From Nonomuraea turkmeniaca (lineage in GTDB: Bacteria > Actinomycetota > Actinomycetes > Streptosporangiales > Streptosporangiaceae): DNA of 33,454 nucleotides. The stretch spans positions 1-33,454 of the forward strand of contig NZ_VCKY01000114.1 of NCBI RefSeq assembly GCF_005889735.1, read 5' to 3'. The translations under genes were made by a program, and so were the position numbers. Below are positions 1 to 7,823 of the stretch, in pieces; positions within the stretch are counted from its first letter, which is position 1; each line of letters begins with the position of its first letter. The notes beneath the pieces are model-generated. The model was not told the origin of the DNA. It saw only the letters and a list, made by a program, of their open reading frames with translations, and did not search any database.

Positions 1-1
1 C

Positions 2-361
2 TGGTGGATCATCGACTGCAGGGCCTCCGCCGACAGCCACACTTCCGGACCCCACCGGCACCTGGACCACACCTTCGTTTCGATCTTCGAACGGGAGGTT
101 CAAGCTCCGGAGACGTCAGTGGACTGGTTGACCAGGCAACAGGTCAACGACCGGGCCGACCTATCCCATGACAGCCGCCTCCTGCTCCTGACTGTCTTCC
201 CGCTCCTCGACGACCTGACCCGCGACCTCCACGTCAGTACCGGATGGTCAGGCGCCCAGCATCTCGCTGGCCAAGCCGACATCACCCCCCACCGGCGCCA
301 GCAGTATTTCAGCCTCGACGGCTGGAGCGACGCCGTCTCCCACCCCGGCAAAGGTCAGTAA
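2..361 (+). CDS. C-terminal part of an unrecognised protein (5' end outside window)
   Basis: This frame is open from the first bases of the window to a TAA at 359-361, giving 119 residues with strong actinomycete third-position G/C bias. The start therefore probably lies upstream of the window, although a GTG at 119 could begin an 80-residue product. The visible part is mixed hydrophobic and charged, with a Leu-rich segment (LLLLTVFPLLDDL) and a C-terminal part containing DITPHRRQQYFSLDGW. There is no signal peptide, membrane segment or motif I recognise. A hairpin 13 bases after the stop supports this being a genuine gene end. Function unknown. Confidence 0.45.
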   Translation, partial: WWIIDCRASADSHTSGPHRHLDHTFVSIFEREVQAPETSVDWLTRQQVNDRADLSHDSRLLLLTVFPLLDDLTRDLHVSTGWSGAQHLAGQADITPHRRQQYFSLDGWSDAVSHPGKGQ

Positions 362-373
362 CCGTCACCACCA

Positions 374-400
374 CGGGGCACGGGCCCGCCGGGCGCCCCG
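374..400 (+). terminator. Intrinsic-type hairpin after the partial gene
   Basis: GGGGC pairs with GCCCC around an inner GCCC/GGGC stem, giving a compact GC-rich hairpin shortly after the TAA at 359-361. There is no U tract, as is common in actinomycete terminators. Confidence 0.45.
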
Positions 401-657
401 AACAACCTCAACATGCCAACGTTCCGGGAACGAGACGAAACCCCTCCCTGAGACAGCAGCTGCACCGGCTCAGACAGCGGCGCGGCCCCGTCCGGATAGA
501 GCCCCCGGGGTAGGCGGACAATGTGCTCACAGAGTCCGAGTCACTGATCGCCGCGGGGGCACCCCCATACCAGCGCGTCGACGCCCTGCTGCGTGCAGTC
601 TCGCCGCCAGGTCATCGCTCTTGACACGCGGTGCCTCTCCACGTGCCCTTTCACCGG
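401..657. other. Gap with one possible gene fragment
   Basis: No convincing full gene lies here. A GTG-started frame at 523-624 (+) encodes 33 residues (SLIAAGAPPYQRVDALLRAV region) with coding-like third positions but no visible domain and no upstream ribosome site. It may be a remnant of a longer gene. The far end is the 3' flank of the leftward methyltransferase gene. Confidence 0.25.
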
Positions 658-1965
658 TCACCAGTCACCGGTTTGCCCTCTACCCGCGCGTGACGTGTCG
701 TCTGCCCTCAAAGGCCACGAGACTTCGATCGCGACATAACGCTTCATCACGACAGGCCCCTCGGGGAGGGGGCCAACAAGGCCGATGGGGCAAATCGTGT
801 ACTGCGGATCTGGGCCGCGACGGTGCTTGTGGTTCCATGCTCGTACGAGGTCGGCCATGAGATTCGCTGCGGCGGAGGCCTCAGGTCCGAAGGCGTGGCT
901 GCCGATCTCGACCTTGCGCTCGCCCCGGTCGCGTTTGGTGAGGTAGGCGAAACTGTCTCCCTGGACGACGGCGTTGCACATCGAAGGAATCAACGGATTG
1001 GCCAGGAGCTCGACCACGCCCTCGGCGTCCTTGTCGATGGACATGACACAAGAATGGTTCAGGCTGGTGGCCAGCCACATCTGGAGAGTGTCCAGCGATT
1101 CGTCGCCGCGGACGGTGACTCCGGTCCATGCCTGCGCCTGTCCTGCCTCGAAGGCGCGTTCCAGCGTCGCCGCGCCGGTGGGGCAGCGCTCCTCGTCGAA
1201 CCGCAGCCGCACCGTTCCTCCGCGCAGCAGCACCGACGTCCACGGCCGCCTCCCCTGGCCCTGCATCTTGACGAAACCGGCCAACTCCTTCGAGGTACTC
1301 ACCAGCCGGTCACCGCGCTTGGTAAAGCCAATCGAGCGGGTGAAGCCTCGCACGCGCAACGGCGCCACCAGCGAGCCGCCCTCGGCGAGCTGCGCCATCC
1401 ACGCCGGCGGAATGTCAGCAGCCTCTACCGTGACCACGATGGCGTCGAACGGTGCGTGCGTCGCGCAGCCGTCGTCTCCGTCGCCGAGCACCACGTCGAC
1501 GTGGGTGTATCCGTTCTCGTCCAGCAGCCGGCGGGCTCGGCTGGTGATGTCGGCGTCGATATCGAGGGTGACGACATGCCCCTCACGGCCGACCAATTCG
1601 GCCAGCAGGGCGGCGTTGAAGCCTCCCGAGCCGATCTCCAGCACGCGCATGCCTGAGGCGATGCCGGCCTGCTCGATCATTCGCGCTTGGATCTGCGGCG
1701 CCGACACGGAGCTGATGGTGGTCGTCCCGTCGGCGGCCCATTTCGTGCGAACGACGGCCTCGGGATCGTATGCCTCCTCCAGCGTCGCTTCGGGCGCGAA
1801 CGCATGCCGGGGAACGCGGGAGAATGCCTTCGCGACCTCGTCCCGGCGGATCGCTCCGATCTCGCGCAGGCGGCCGACCATGGCCGCACGCAGCGGCTGC
1901 TCCGAGTCCACATCGAGGGTTGGCATCTGCTCAAGGTAGCGGGCGGCGATGCAGGCGGGGGACAC
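658..1965 (-). CDS. Protein-L-isoaspartate O-methyltransferase-like enzyme of the FxLD-system type
   Basis: This is a SAM-dependent methyltransferase of the PCMT fold. Residues about 60-230 carry the family core: the VPRHAFAPE segment, SSVSAPQIQA, and the SAM-binding motif I EIGSGGFNAALLAELVG with an acidic strand end (LDIDAD), then DAIVVTVEAADIPPAWMAQL. The C-terminal 200 residues (AWTGVTVRGDESLDTLQMWLAT, DSFAYLTKRD, GSHAFGPEA) are not in ordinary Pcm. They match what I know of the methyltransferases called FxLD system in actinomycete lanthipeptide clusters, where the enzyme modifies a ribosomal peptide. No LanB, LanC or Cys-rich FxLD precursor lies next to it, so it is an orphan here. GTG at 1965 gives 435 residues; an in-frame ATG at 1926 (MPTLDVDSEQ) is an equally possible start. 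Confidence 0.85.
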   Translation of the reverse strand: MSPACIAARYLEQMPTLDVDSEQPLRAAMVGRLREIGAIRRDEVAKAFSRVPRHAFAPEATLEEAYDPEAVVRTKWAADGTTTISSVSAPQIQARMIEQAGIASGMRVLEIGSGGFNAALLAELVGREGHVVTLDIDADITSRARRLLDENGYTHVDVVLGDGDDGCATHAPFDAIVVTVEAADIPPAWMAQLAEGGSLVAPLRVRGFTRSIGFTKRGDRLVSTSKELAGFVKMQGQGRRPWTSVLLRGGTVRLRFDEERCPTGAATLERAFEAGQAQAWTGVTVRGDESLDTLQMWLATSLNHSCVMSIDKDAEGVVELLANPLIPSMCNAVVQGDSFAYLTKRDRGERKVEIGSHAFGPEASAAANLMADLVRAWNHKHRRGPDPQYTICPIGLVGPLPEGPVVMKRYVAIEVSWPLRADDTSRAGRGQTGDW

Positions 1966-2058
1966 TTCGTCTCACGTACCCCCAACCTTTGCCCGTGCGA
2001 CGGCTCGTGGGTCCGAACCGCCACCGGAGACGAGACGGGTTCGCCTCTCGAGGCAGTC

Positions 2059-2613
2059 TCACCCGTACTGCTGCCGCATGGAGCTGTCGTAGTCGGCGTG
2101 CGGTCCCAGCCCGGCCTCGGCTCGGCGCTCATCGAGCCGTTCATGATCTTCTATCGGCCGCGGCTGGAGAACGCCGTCGGGGGCGTGGTACTGCGTGCCG
2201 TACATCTGGGGCCGCTCCTCACCGACGCGAACGCGGTCCACGAGATAGGCAAGGTTCCTCGGTGACGCCTGGCCGCGGTCAACAGCGTCCTGCAGGAGCG
2301 CCAGGCACCGCTGTTGGAAGGGCAGGTCATGGTCGGCATGTTGCGCCAAGAGCCATGCTGCCTGCGCCCCGTTCTCTCCGACGAGGTCATACCCCGGCCA
2401 GCCGTGCTCGTCGACCACCTGCTTGAGCCAGGTGGTGTTGTCGGCGTCCACGCTCCTCCACCGCTCCATCAGGTCATCCGGCACAGGTCCGCTCTTGGGC
2501 AGGCTCAGGCGAACCTCCTGATCAAGTTGCATGCGCCGCAACAGTTCGTCGCGAAGACCGCCGTCGGTCACGATGCGCGTCCCCCCATCGCCCCGTTCCG
2601 TCGAGTGCTGCAC
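2059..2613 (-). CDS. DUF6624 family protein
   Basis: A 184-residue soluble protein. The block from about residue 22 (LRDELLRRMQLDQEVR) through VDADNTTWLKQVVDEHGWPG, AAWLLAQHADHDLPFQQRCLALL and NLAYLVDRVRVGEERPQMYGTQ is the signature of the actinobacterial DUF6624 family. The C-terminus (LQPRPIEDHERLDERRAEAGL) is also typical, so the domain is complete. Function of the family is unknown. It is transcribed leftward, 93 bases upstream of the methyltransferase gene, and back to back with the rightward gene at 2735. It could share a transcript with the methyltransferase, but no overlap ties them together. Confidence 0.8.
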   Translation of the reverse strand: MQHSTERGDGGTRIVTDGGLRDELLRRMQLDQEVRLSLPKSGPVPDDLMERWRSVDADNTTWLKQVVDEHGWPGYDLVGENGAQAAWLLAQHADHDLPFQQRCLALLQDAVDRGQASPRNLAYLVDRVRVGEERPQMYGTQYHAPDGVLQPRPIEDHERLDERRAEAGLGPHADYDSSMRQQYG

Positions 2614-2665
2614 TCATACCCGCCGGGATGGAGCGGGGCACCCCTGGCATCCCAACCTTGCCTAA

Positions 2666-2684
2666 ATTAACAATGTTGTACTAA
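2666..2684 (+). promoter_or_regulatory. Shared 19-bp promoter/operator element, copy 1
   Basis: ATTAACAATGTTGTACTAA matches the window consensus ATTAACTATCCTGTACTAT at 14 of 19 positions, is preceded by TTGCCT, and points at the gene starting at 2735. It is the most divergent copy in the central bases. The setting is an AT-rich island in GC-rich DNA. Confidence 0.55.
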
Positions 2685-2734
2685 TCTTTACGCATCACAG
2701 GGGAACGTTTTGAGAGACCATGAGGACGGCAGAC

Positions 2735-3133
2735 ATGATCACGCACACCACCGACAGCGGCACCTTCGACTTCTCCTTCGACGACACCGACACGTTCTTC
2801 ACCATCAGCGCCATGCCAGGACAGCAGAGCATCTTCCTCGACATGGGCGACTGGGGAGTGACCATCCACAAGGTACGGCTGCATCGGATCAAGATGCTCC
2901 TGCAGGGCCAGAAGCCGTCCTTGGGCTACCCCGACACCGCCTACCTCGGCAAGGGCCACGCCCTCGTGATCGTCCCCGACGGCGACGGCATGGCCATGGA
3001 CCTGCACAAGGTGTACGTGCACAGTCCTTCCGATGTGAAGTTCACCCCGGTCGGCTGCGGCGTCACCATTCCCACCGACAGCATCGCCACGGTGATCGAC
3101 GCCTTCGACGCCGCGCTCGCCGCTTCCAACTGA
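2735..3133 (+). CDS. Unrecognised small protein, related to the next gene
   Basis: This gives 132 residues from the ATG at 2735, which has GAGGAC 9 bases upstream; an earlier ATG at 2720 lacks a good ribosome site. The sequence alternates short beta-like segments (FFTISAMPGQQSIFLDMGDW, HALVIVPDGDGMAMDL) and ends in an amphipathic helix (TVIDAFDAALAAS). There are no cysteine clusters, membrane segments or known motif. It aligns loosely along its length with the product of 3219-3647: the strand before the first helix, the YLGKGHALVIVP/YLDAGHRLMVAP segment and the C-terminal IPTDSIATV/IPAEHLPKV helix correspond. I infer divergent tandem paralogues. It lies directly downstream of the shared promoter element. 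Confidence 0.7.
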   Translation: MITHTTDSGTFDFSFDDTDTFFTISAMPGQQSIFLDMGDWGVTIHKVRLHRIKMLLQGQKPSLGYPDTAYLGKGHALVIVPDGDGMAMDLHKVYVHSPSDVKFTPVGCGVTIPTDSIATVIDAFDAALAASN

Positions 3134-3137
3134 CCCC

Positions 3138-3174
3138 GTTGAAGCGCCCGCAGCACCGCTGCGGGCGCTTCAAC
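3138..3174 (+). terminator. Perfect 17-bp inverted repeat between two paralogous genes
   Basis: GTTGAAGCGCCCGCAGC and its exact reverse complement are separated by ACC, starting 4 bases after the stop at 3131-3133. This is a very stable hairpin. It ends the upstream transcript or limits read-through into the gene at 3219. Confidence 0.8.
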
Positions 3175-3218
3175 GCACCCGCACCAGACCCGCCCTAACG
3201 CAAGGAGAAACCCCGTAC

Positions 3219-3647
3219 ATGAGCGTCCACTGGCCACGCCCCGAAGGCTCCGACGTGACCGTGTTCGACATCCTCGAAACCGGCGCGTTCCTCGTCGTCG
3301 GCGCCAGCCGCGAAACCCGCCAGGTAGTCCTCGACGGCCGCACCTGGCACGTCGCCCTGGACGAATCCCGGACCCGGCTCCTCCAGCAGCTCTTGCAGAA
3401 CCCCAGCGCCAGCGGCGCCATCTACCTCGATGCGGGCCACCGCCTCATGGTCGCCCCGAACCCTGCCAATGGCACAGTCGCCCTCTCGCTGAAGGCCGCC
3501 TTCCTGCCGGACCTGACGACGCCACGTGACACGTTCACCACTGTCATCCCGGCTGAACACCTGCCGAAGGTCGGCGAAGCGGTCGGCATCGCCCTAGCGG
3601 CCGCCTGCCCCCAGAGCTCGTCCGCCGCCAGCGCGAGCGGCAGCTAG
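3219..3647 (+). CDS. Unrecognised small protein, related to the previous gene
   Basis: 142 residues. The ATG at 3219 is preceded by a strong AAGGAG ribosome site at about 3201. The order of segments matches the protein at 2735: an N-terminal beta region (FDILETGAFLVVGASRETRQVVLDG), a helix (RTRLLQQLLQ), the YLDAGHRLMVAP strand, and a C-terminal helix after TTVIPAEHLPKVGEAVGIALAAA. No catalytic motif is visible. Its stop codon overlaps the stop of the convergent gene at 3644. Whether it is expressed by read-through past the 3138 hairpin or from its own promoter cannot be told. Function unknown. Confidence 0.65.
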   Translation: MSVHWPRPEGSDVTVFDILETGAFLVVGASRETRQVVLDGRTWHVALDESRTRLLQQLLQNPSASGAIYLDAGHRLMVAPNPANGTVALSLKAAFLPDLTTPRDTFTTVIPAEHLPKVGEAVGIALAAACPQSSSAASASGS

Positions 3648-3934
3648 GAAAGGCCGGCCCCGCCGCGGATATCCTCCCCCAGCGGCACCAGGTGAACACT
3701 GGGGACTCCGCTGGTGTCGCCCGCCAAGAGGCGCATCCATGCTTCAACGTTCGGCTCGAACACCAGCGGGAGAGGGCCGCCGCAGAACCTGCGACAACCG
3801 TCACAGCGGCCATCCACGCTGGTGGCCGCCCAGGCGCACCGCGGCCCCGGCTCACCGCTGCCTGGGCGGCGCACGCACCGGCAGCGCTCCTCCTCGACCG
3901 TCGGGAGCTGGCCAGGCGGCAGGTCGTCGCTCAC
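3644..3934 (-). CDS. Small Cys-rich protein, possible zinc-binding
   Basis: 96 residues starting at GTG 3934. Six cysteines lie in the first half (CRCVRR, PRCAW, GRCDGCRRFC), arranged like a small zinc-binding module, followed by VEAWMRLLAGDTSGVPSVHLVPLGEDI. I do not recognise the family. It is the last gene of the leftward series, 104 bases after the stop of the gene at 4039, and it converges with the gene at 3219, the stop codons sharing bases. Metal binding is inferred from cysteine spacing only. Confidence 0.5.
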   Translation of the reverse strand: MSDDLPPGQLPTVEEERCRCVRRPGSGEPGPRCAWAATSVDGRCDGCRRFCGGPLPLVFEPNVEAWMRLLAGDTSGVPSVHLVPLGEDIRGGAGLS

Positions 3935-4038
3935 CTGCGCAATGTACCCCGTCCCGTCCGCACTGCGGCGGACGTCCGCTCTCGGACACCCCGCACGTCA
4001 TTTCCGGGCGCAGCGTGCGCGGCAGCCGGTGACCGGCG

Positions 4039-4857
4039 CTACGCCTTCTGCTTGCCGTCCTTCACCTTGCGGCGGGGCGCGATGCGCTCGGGAGTCCCCA
4101 ACCCCATGTCGTTGGCCGCCTTCTCCAGAAGGTCACGCAGCGGATCGCCGGTCAGCATCGGCGAGAAGATGTGTCCGGCCTGGATGAGGCAGACCGTCGT
4201 CCAGATGGCGTCCGCCGGACCGGGCGGCACGGCCCGATCCGTCAGCCGGAACAGGCCGTCCCCGGCCGGTTCGGCGTACCGGCCGGCGGTCGCCGGCCCG
4301 GCGTGGGTGTAATCGGACAGATGCCGGTACACCACGTACAGGGAATTGCCCGGTCCCTCGTCGGGGCTGAACGCCTTCGCCAGATTCCCGAAGTGGCTGA
4401 TCTCGCCCATGATGGCCCGGTGCCGCCTCGCCTCCACCGGGTCGGCGGGTTCCTGCGGAGCGGCCCGCAGTTCCGCATCATCGGGCAGCGGCCAGTCGGC
4501 TTCCTTCGCCTCTTCGTAGATCTTGCTCTGCGCGTAATACTGGGCACCCTCCAGCGCGGCCAGGCCGGGCTCGCCCACGTCGGCCAGCCACGCCAGCGAG
4601 TACGTGTGGTCGGTGATGTTGCGGGTCAGCGCGGTCACCTCCGCAGAGAAGCCTGCGTTGGTCGCCTGCCACAGCAGGCGGGCGCTGTGGTTGATGAACC
4701 GCCACCAGCCGTAGGCCGTCGGGAAGATCGGCCAGTACGGCTCCAGCACCGGCACCACCCCGGCGGCGACGATCCGGTCGCCGGCGGCGAGCAGTTCCTC
4801 GCCGAAGTGCTTGGCGCGGCGGAAGGCGGGCTTCGGCTGGCTCAGCGCGTACGTCAT
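4039..4857 (-). CDS. Helical protein, probably DUF5677-like
   Basis: 272 residues; ATG at 4857 with AGGAG 7 bases upstream. It is almost entirely alpha-helical by composition. The segment ARLLWQATNAGFSAEVTALTRN followed by YSLAWLAD, and later SLYVVYRHLSDYTHAGP, recall DUF5677-type proteins, in which a conserved Arg/Glu pair and a Y-x-x-LS-x-(Y/H)-x-H stretch recur; I make this match from memory. A basic tail (APRRKVKDGKQKA) ends it. It is cut off from the upstream operon by a hairpin at 4999-5018 and by 218 bases of non-coding sequence. Molecular function unknown. Confidence 0.65.
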   Translation of the reverse strand: MTYALSQPKPAFRRAKHFGEELLAAGDRIVAAGVVPVLEPYWPIFPTAYGWWRFINHSARLLWQATNAGFSAEVTALTRNITDHTYSLAWLADVGEPGLAALEGAQYYAQSKIYEEAKEADWPLPDDAELRAAPQEPADPVEARRHRAIMGEISHFGNLAKAFSPDEGPGNSLYVVYRHLSDYTHAGPATAGRYAEPAGDGLFRLTDRAVPPGPADAIWTTVCLIQAGHIFSPMLTGDPLRDLLEKAANDMGLGTPERIAPRRKVKDGKQKA

Positions 4858-4998
4858 GTGCGACTCCTGGGGAGAGTGGCGGGCGGCTCCGGCCTGTTCG
4901 GAAGGACCTCAGCCGGTCGCAGCCGACGAGGGCCGCACCATCAACCGCGGCTCTCATCGGCCGGGCAGCATCCGGGAGAACGGGTCGTGCGGGGCCGC

Positions 4999-5018
4999 GG
5001 AGGCCGTGACCGGCCTCC
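4999..5018 (-). terminator. Hairpin ending the 5076-8873 leftward transcript
   Basis: GGAGGCCG and CGGCCTCC form a perfect 8-bp stem with a TGAC loop, 57 bases beyond the stop of the leftward gene at 5076. Nothing else was seen in 4858-5075. Confidence 0.5.
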
Positions 5019-5075
5019 TTGATCAACGGTACGGCAGCGGACACAGGCGTTGATAACGCGACATGGGAGGCGCGT

Positions 5076-5966
5076 TCAGGCACCGTTGAGCCGGGCCTCG
5101 ATCCGCTCGCGCCAGTCGGCGGCTGCGACGTCCAAGAGCGACAAGCAGTGCCCGAACCGGTACCGCTCCCACCCGGCCGGCTTCAGCTCCAGCAGCATGC
5201 CGCCGTCGGAACGCCGGCGCAGCCCCTGCATGCCGAGCCGATGCTGTTCGGCGGCGGTCAGCTCGTCGAACAGCTCCTCGATCGTCATCTCCTCGTATTC
5301 GGCGCGGTCGTCGTCGTCGAGCTCATCCCACTCCGGGTCGCCGCGCCAGCTTGCCGGCATAAGGTCCGTACCCGCGGGGGGCCGCCACCCGGCCACGACC
5401 GCGGACGGAAACCAGGAGCCGGCCAGTGTGGACGACAGCACGACCGGCTCGTTGTCACGCTCGCGCAGGAACGAGGCCACCTTCTCCCAGCCGCTCGGGT
5501 ACTGGCTCGGCTGCCCTCGCCACGGGAGGGTCCGCCGCAGCACGCCCTCGGCCAGCCCAGCGTCGATCAGGCCGGCCAGCCAGGCCCGGTTGCCGCCCTC
5601 GACGAAGGCGTGCAGTTCCGACTGGGCATACACGCGAGCGGCCAGCCGCACGGCATCGGAGCCCAGGTGCAGCGCGGTATTGAACGCCATCTCGAACGTG
5701 GACAAGGGGCTGCCGTTGTATACGAGGAGCGGCGGGTCGTCGCGGCCGAAGCAGGCCCGGAAGGCGGAGAACCCACCCGGCCGACCAGCGTCTCGGTACA
5801 GGTAGTGATCAGGCGGGATCAGCGAGCGGAGCCGCTCCGACAGCTCCGGCCCGCCGGACACCAGGACATCATCGGCGATGCGCTGGCACAGCAAGCCGAG
5901 ATGGGCATTCTCGCTGCCGTGCAGTTCGGCGCGGCCTGCGGGCGCGGTGAAGTAGATGCGGCTCAC
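5076..5966 (-). CDS. Actinophage/prophage-type conserved protein
   Basis: 296 residues from GTG 5966, chosen because it overlaps the stop of the preceding gene as GTGA. The N-terminus SRIYFTAPAGRAELHGSENAHLG is a recurring opening of unnamed proteins in Streptomyces prophages and plasmids (recognised from memory). Downstream are FEMAFNTALHLGSDAVRLAARVYAQSELHAFVEG, an acidic stretch (EWDELDDDDRAEYEEM), and a C-terminal strand/helix region with WERYRFGHCLSLLDV. It has no membrane segment or catalytic signature. It is the last gene of a tightly overlapping leftward set. Function unknown. Confidence 0.7.
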   Translation of the reverse strand: MSRIYFTAPAGRAELHGSENAHLGLLCQRIADDVLVSGGPELSERLRSLIPPDHYLYRDAGRPGGFSAFRACFGRDDPPLLVYNGSPLSTFEMAFNTALHLGSDAVRLAARVYAQSELHAFVEGGNRAWLAGLIDAGLAEGVLRRTLPWRGQPSQYPSGWEKVASFLRERDNEPVVLSSTLAGSWFPSAVVAGWRPPAGTDLMPASWRGDPEWDELDDDDRAEYEEMTIEELFDELTAAEQHRLGMQGLRRRSDGGMLLELKPAGWERYRFGHCLSLLDVAAADWRERIEARLNGA

Positions 5967-6661
5967 CGCGGCCGTCCGGCCGGCGCGGCCGAGTCGAGCG
6001 GATCTTTCCATGCCGGGTACCCGCCGAGCCGATGCAGGATTGAGTACACCAGCCCGCGGGCGAGCCGGTCTGCCGTGATGTCGTCATCTGGCGTGGTCCG
6101 CTGCCCGATGACGTCGCGCACGTACTCCTCGATGCCGGCGCGTGAGCCGGGCCCAGATTCCGACAGCAGCAGCCACACCGTCCCTGGCGGGTTGACCATC
6201 GGCGGCCCGCCGTTGCCGTCACTGCCGTCGCCGGCCAGGTCGAGCACGTCCCGGCACGGCCAGTCGTCGCCGTCGTGCGCGCATTCGATGTACTCACGGT
6301 CGTCGCCGTCCACGTTCGCCAGCACCACGCGATGTGGCTGGTGCCTGGCCAGGATGCGCCGCAGCGCTGCCGCCTCGGCCAGCACCCGCGCCGGGTGGTG
6401 GCGCACCACGTGCGCGGGCCCGCGCACGTCGCAGCCGAGCCACTCCTGCGGGCGGCCCGGGTTGACCGCGTACGTCCACTCGGCCACCCGGTCGCCGGGC
6501 GGCGCCTGCCCACCGCCGTCGGCTGTCGGAGCCACGAACAGCTCCTGGTGGTCGGTGCCGAGTACCCACTCGCCGCCGCCGGCCGCGGCGGCAGCCTGCT
6601 CGTCTTCGTCCAGGCGCAGCAGCAGCCGCTCCACCGCCTCCGCCTCCGTGCCCGTGATCAT
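5963..6661 (-). CDS. DUF6221 family protein
   Basis: 232 residues; ATG 6661 overlaps the stop of the upstream gene as ATGA, and its own stop overlaps the next start. It opens with AVERLLLRLDEDEQAAAAAGG and later has HVVRHHPARVLAEAAALRRILARH, the two landmarks I associate with DUF6221, a family common in actinobacterial phages and mobile DNA. It is longer than typical members, with an acidic middle (NVDGDDREYIECAHDGDDWPC) and a C-terminal helix region (LARGLVYSILHRLGGYPAWKDP). Role unknown; translation is evidently coupled to its neighbours. Confidence 0.75.
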   Translation of the reverse strand: MITGTEAEAVERLLLRLDEDEQAAAAAGGGEWVLGTDHQELFVAPTADGGGQAPPGDRVAEWTYAVNPGRPQEWLGCDVRGPAHVVRHHPARVLAEAAALRRILARHQPHRVVLANVDGDDREYIECAHDGDDWPCRDVLDLAGDGSDGNGGPPMVNPPGTVWLLLSESGPGSRAGIEEYVRDVIGQRTTPDDDITADRLARGLVYSILHRLGGYPAWKDPLDSAAPAGRPR

Positions 6662-7170
6662 GACGGCCGCGCCACTTCGTACACCTCGGCCACCTTGGCG
6701 CCGTGCATCTCCACCTCTCCTGTCGCCTTGGCCAGCACGGCGGTCAACTTCGTCTCAAGTCCCGCGCCGGAGATGTGCAGCGTCACCGGCACCCCCGCTG
6801 CCGGCACGTCCGCGCGGGGAATCAGCCGCCCTTCCCATTCCGCCGGCATCATCCCAGCCGGTAGATCGTGAGCCGCACGGATCACGACCCACTTCGTCTT
6901 CCCGGGGATCGCCCGATAGGTGAACCCGAACACCACCAGCCATGGCGTGAACGGGTCCAGCCGATCGAGCATCGGCGGCCGCTCGTCCGCGGCCAGTGCG
7001 TTCGCCTGGTAGACGACGACGATGAACGGTTCGCCCAGCTCGCGCTCTAGCTGACGTCGTACGTCGCTGATTGACCGCTCAAGCAGTCCGCCGCGGACCA
7101 CCACGTACGAGTACCGGTCCGGTCTGGTGCCCTCCGGTACGTCCCGGGCGGCCATGTCGAGCAGCGCCAT
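6658..7170 (-). CDS. Unrecognised 170-residue protein
   Basis: The ATG at 7170 is used because an AAGGGGG site lies about 6 bases upstream; the open frame continues further but its translation there is low-complexity. Predicted beta-rich segments (YSYVVVRGGLL, EPFIVVVYQANAL, PWLVVFGFTY, KWVVIRA) alternate with helices, and the C-terminal part (VTLHISGAGLETKLTAVLAKATGEVEMHGAKVAEVYEV) looks like a separate strand/helix unit. No known motif. It is coupled to the DUF6221 gene by ATGA. About 120 bases upstream hold no gene. Confidence 0.6.
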   Translation of the reverse strand: MALLDMAARDVPEGTRPDRYSYVVVRGGLLERSISDVRRQLERELGEPFIVVVYQANALAADERPPMLDRLDPFTPWLVVFGFTYRAIPGKTKWVVIRAAHDLPAGMMPAEWEGRLIPRADVPAAGVPVTLHISGAGLETKLTAVLAKATGEVEMHGAKVAEVYEVARPS

Positions 7171-7290
7171 CCCAACCCCCTTCACCGCGGCGGCCCACCT
7201 CGCGGGCGCGCCGCCGACTCCTTCCGGCCGCCCCCGCGGCCGGACCGTGCAGGGGCTGGTGGCGCGGGCCCTTGCCACCAGCCCGCTTCT

Positions 7291-7593
7291 TCATCCAGTG
7301 GCGGTATGTTCTTCCGTCAGCAGCGGCCGCTTCTGAACAGCGATCTCGCGGCCGTCCACCAGCCGAGCGTGAAACGACACCCACGAGCTGCGCCGAACCT
7401 GCTCCCGGCCGGGGCCGGACGGGAGCGGGCCGCCGTAGGCCACCCACACGTCCTCGACGGCGTTCCACCACGGCGGGTACGCCGACGTCCGCCTGCCGGC
7501 CGCCCAATGCTCGGCCACCTGCTCCAGCCACGCCCGCGCCTCACCCTCCGAAGGCGGCGACACCGAGGCCGTACGACGGTCGGTTCCCGTCAC
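7291..7593 (-). CDS. Unrecognised 100-residue protein
   Basis: GTG 7593 overlaps the stop of the preceding gene (GTGA), which fixes the start. The product is Trp-rich (AWLEQVAEHWAAG, YPPWWNAVEDVWVAYGG, SSWVSFHARLVDGREIAVQKRPLL) and appears to be a small globular alpha/beta protein. No domain recognised. Position in the overlapping operon suggests expression together with the membrane-anchored protein upstream. Confidence 0.6.
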   Translation of the reverse strand: MTGTDRRTASVSPPSEGEARAWLEQVAEHWAAGRRTSAYPPWWNAVEDVWVAYGGPLPSGPGREQVRRSSWVSFHARLVDGREIAVQKRPLLTEEHTATG

Positions 7594-7823
7594 GGGGCAG
7601 CCCCCGTGCTGCTCCGTGACGCCCGGCCTTCGGCGCGCGCAGCGGCCGACGCCGCCCGCTGCTCCGCCGCATCGGCCAGCGCTTCAGCGCGAGCGGCCGC
7701 TCTCTCGGCCCGCTGCGCCGCCGCGTCCGCTTTGCGCCACTGCTCTCGCCACGACCGCTCCAGCCGCCGGAACACGATCAGCCACGCGACAGCGGTCAGC
7801 GCCGCCACCAGATGACCCGCCAT
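7590..7823 (-). CDS. Small membrane-anchored coiled-coil protein
   Basis: 77 residues; ATG 7823 shares a base with the upstream stop (TGATG). One hydrophobic segment (HLVAALTAVAWLIVF, residues about 3-17) is followed by a basic stretch and an Ala/Arg/Glu heptad-like helix (AAAQRAERAAARAEALADAAEQRAASAAARAEGRA). This is the arrangement of a short N-terminally anchored coiled coil, as found in small phage and plasmid membrane proteins. A role as a scaffold or as a small phage-type membrane protein cannot be told apart. Confidence 0.6.
   Translation of the reverse strand: MAGHLVAALTAVAWLIVFRRLERSWREQWRKADAAAQRAERAAARAEALADAAEQRAASAAARAEGRASRSSTGAAP

Noticed and set aside
5019..6923. 634-codon open frame on the plus strand
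   Set aside because: It is antisense to the overlapping leftward genes, which have recognisable families and coupled starts. Its translation is Ser/Arg/Pro-rich, a typical GC-rich shadow.
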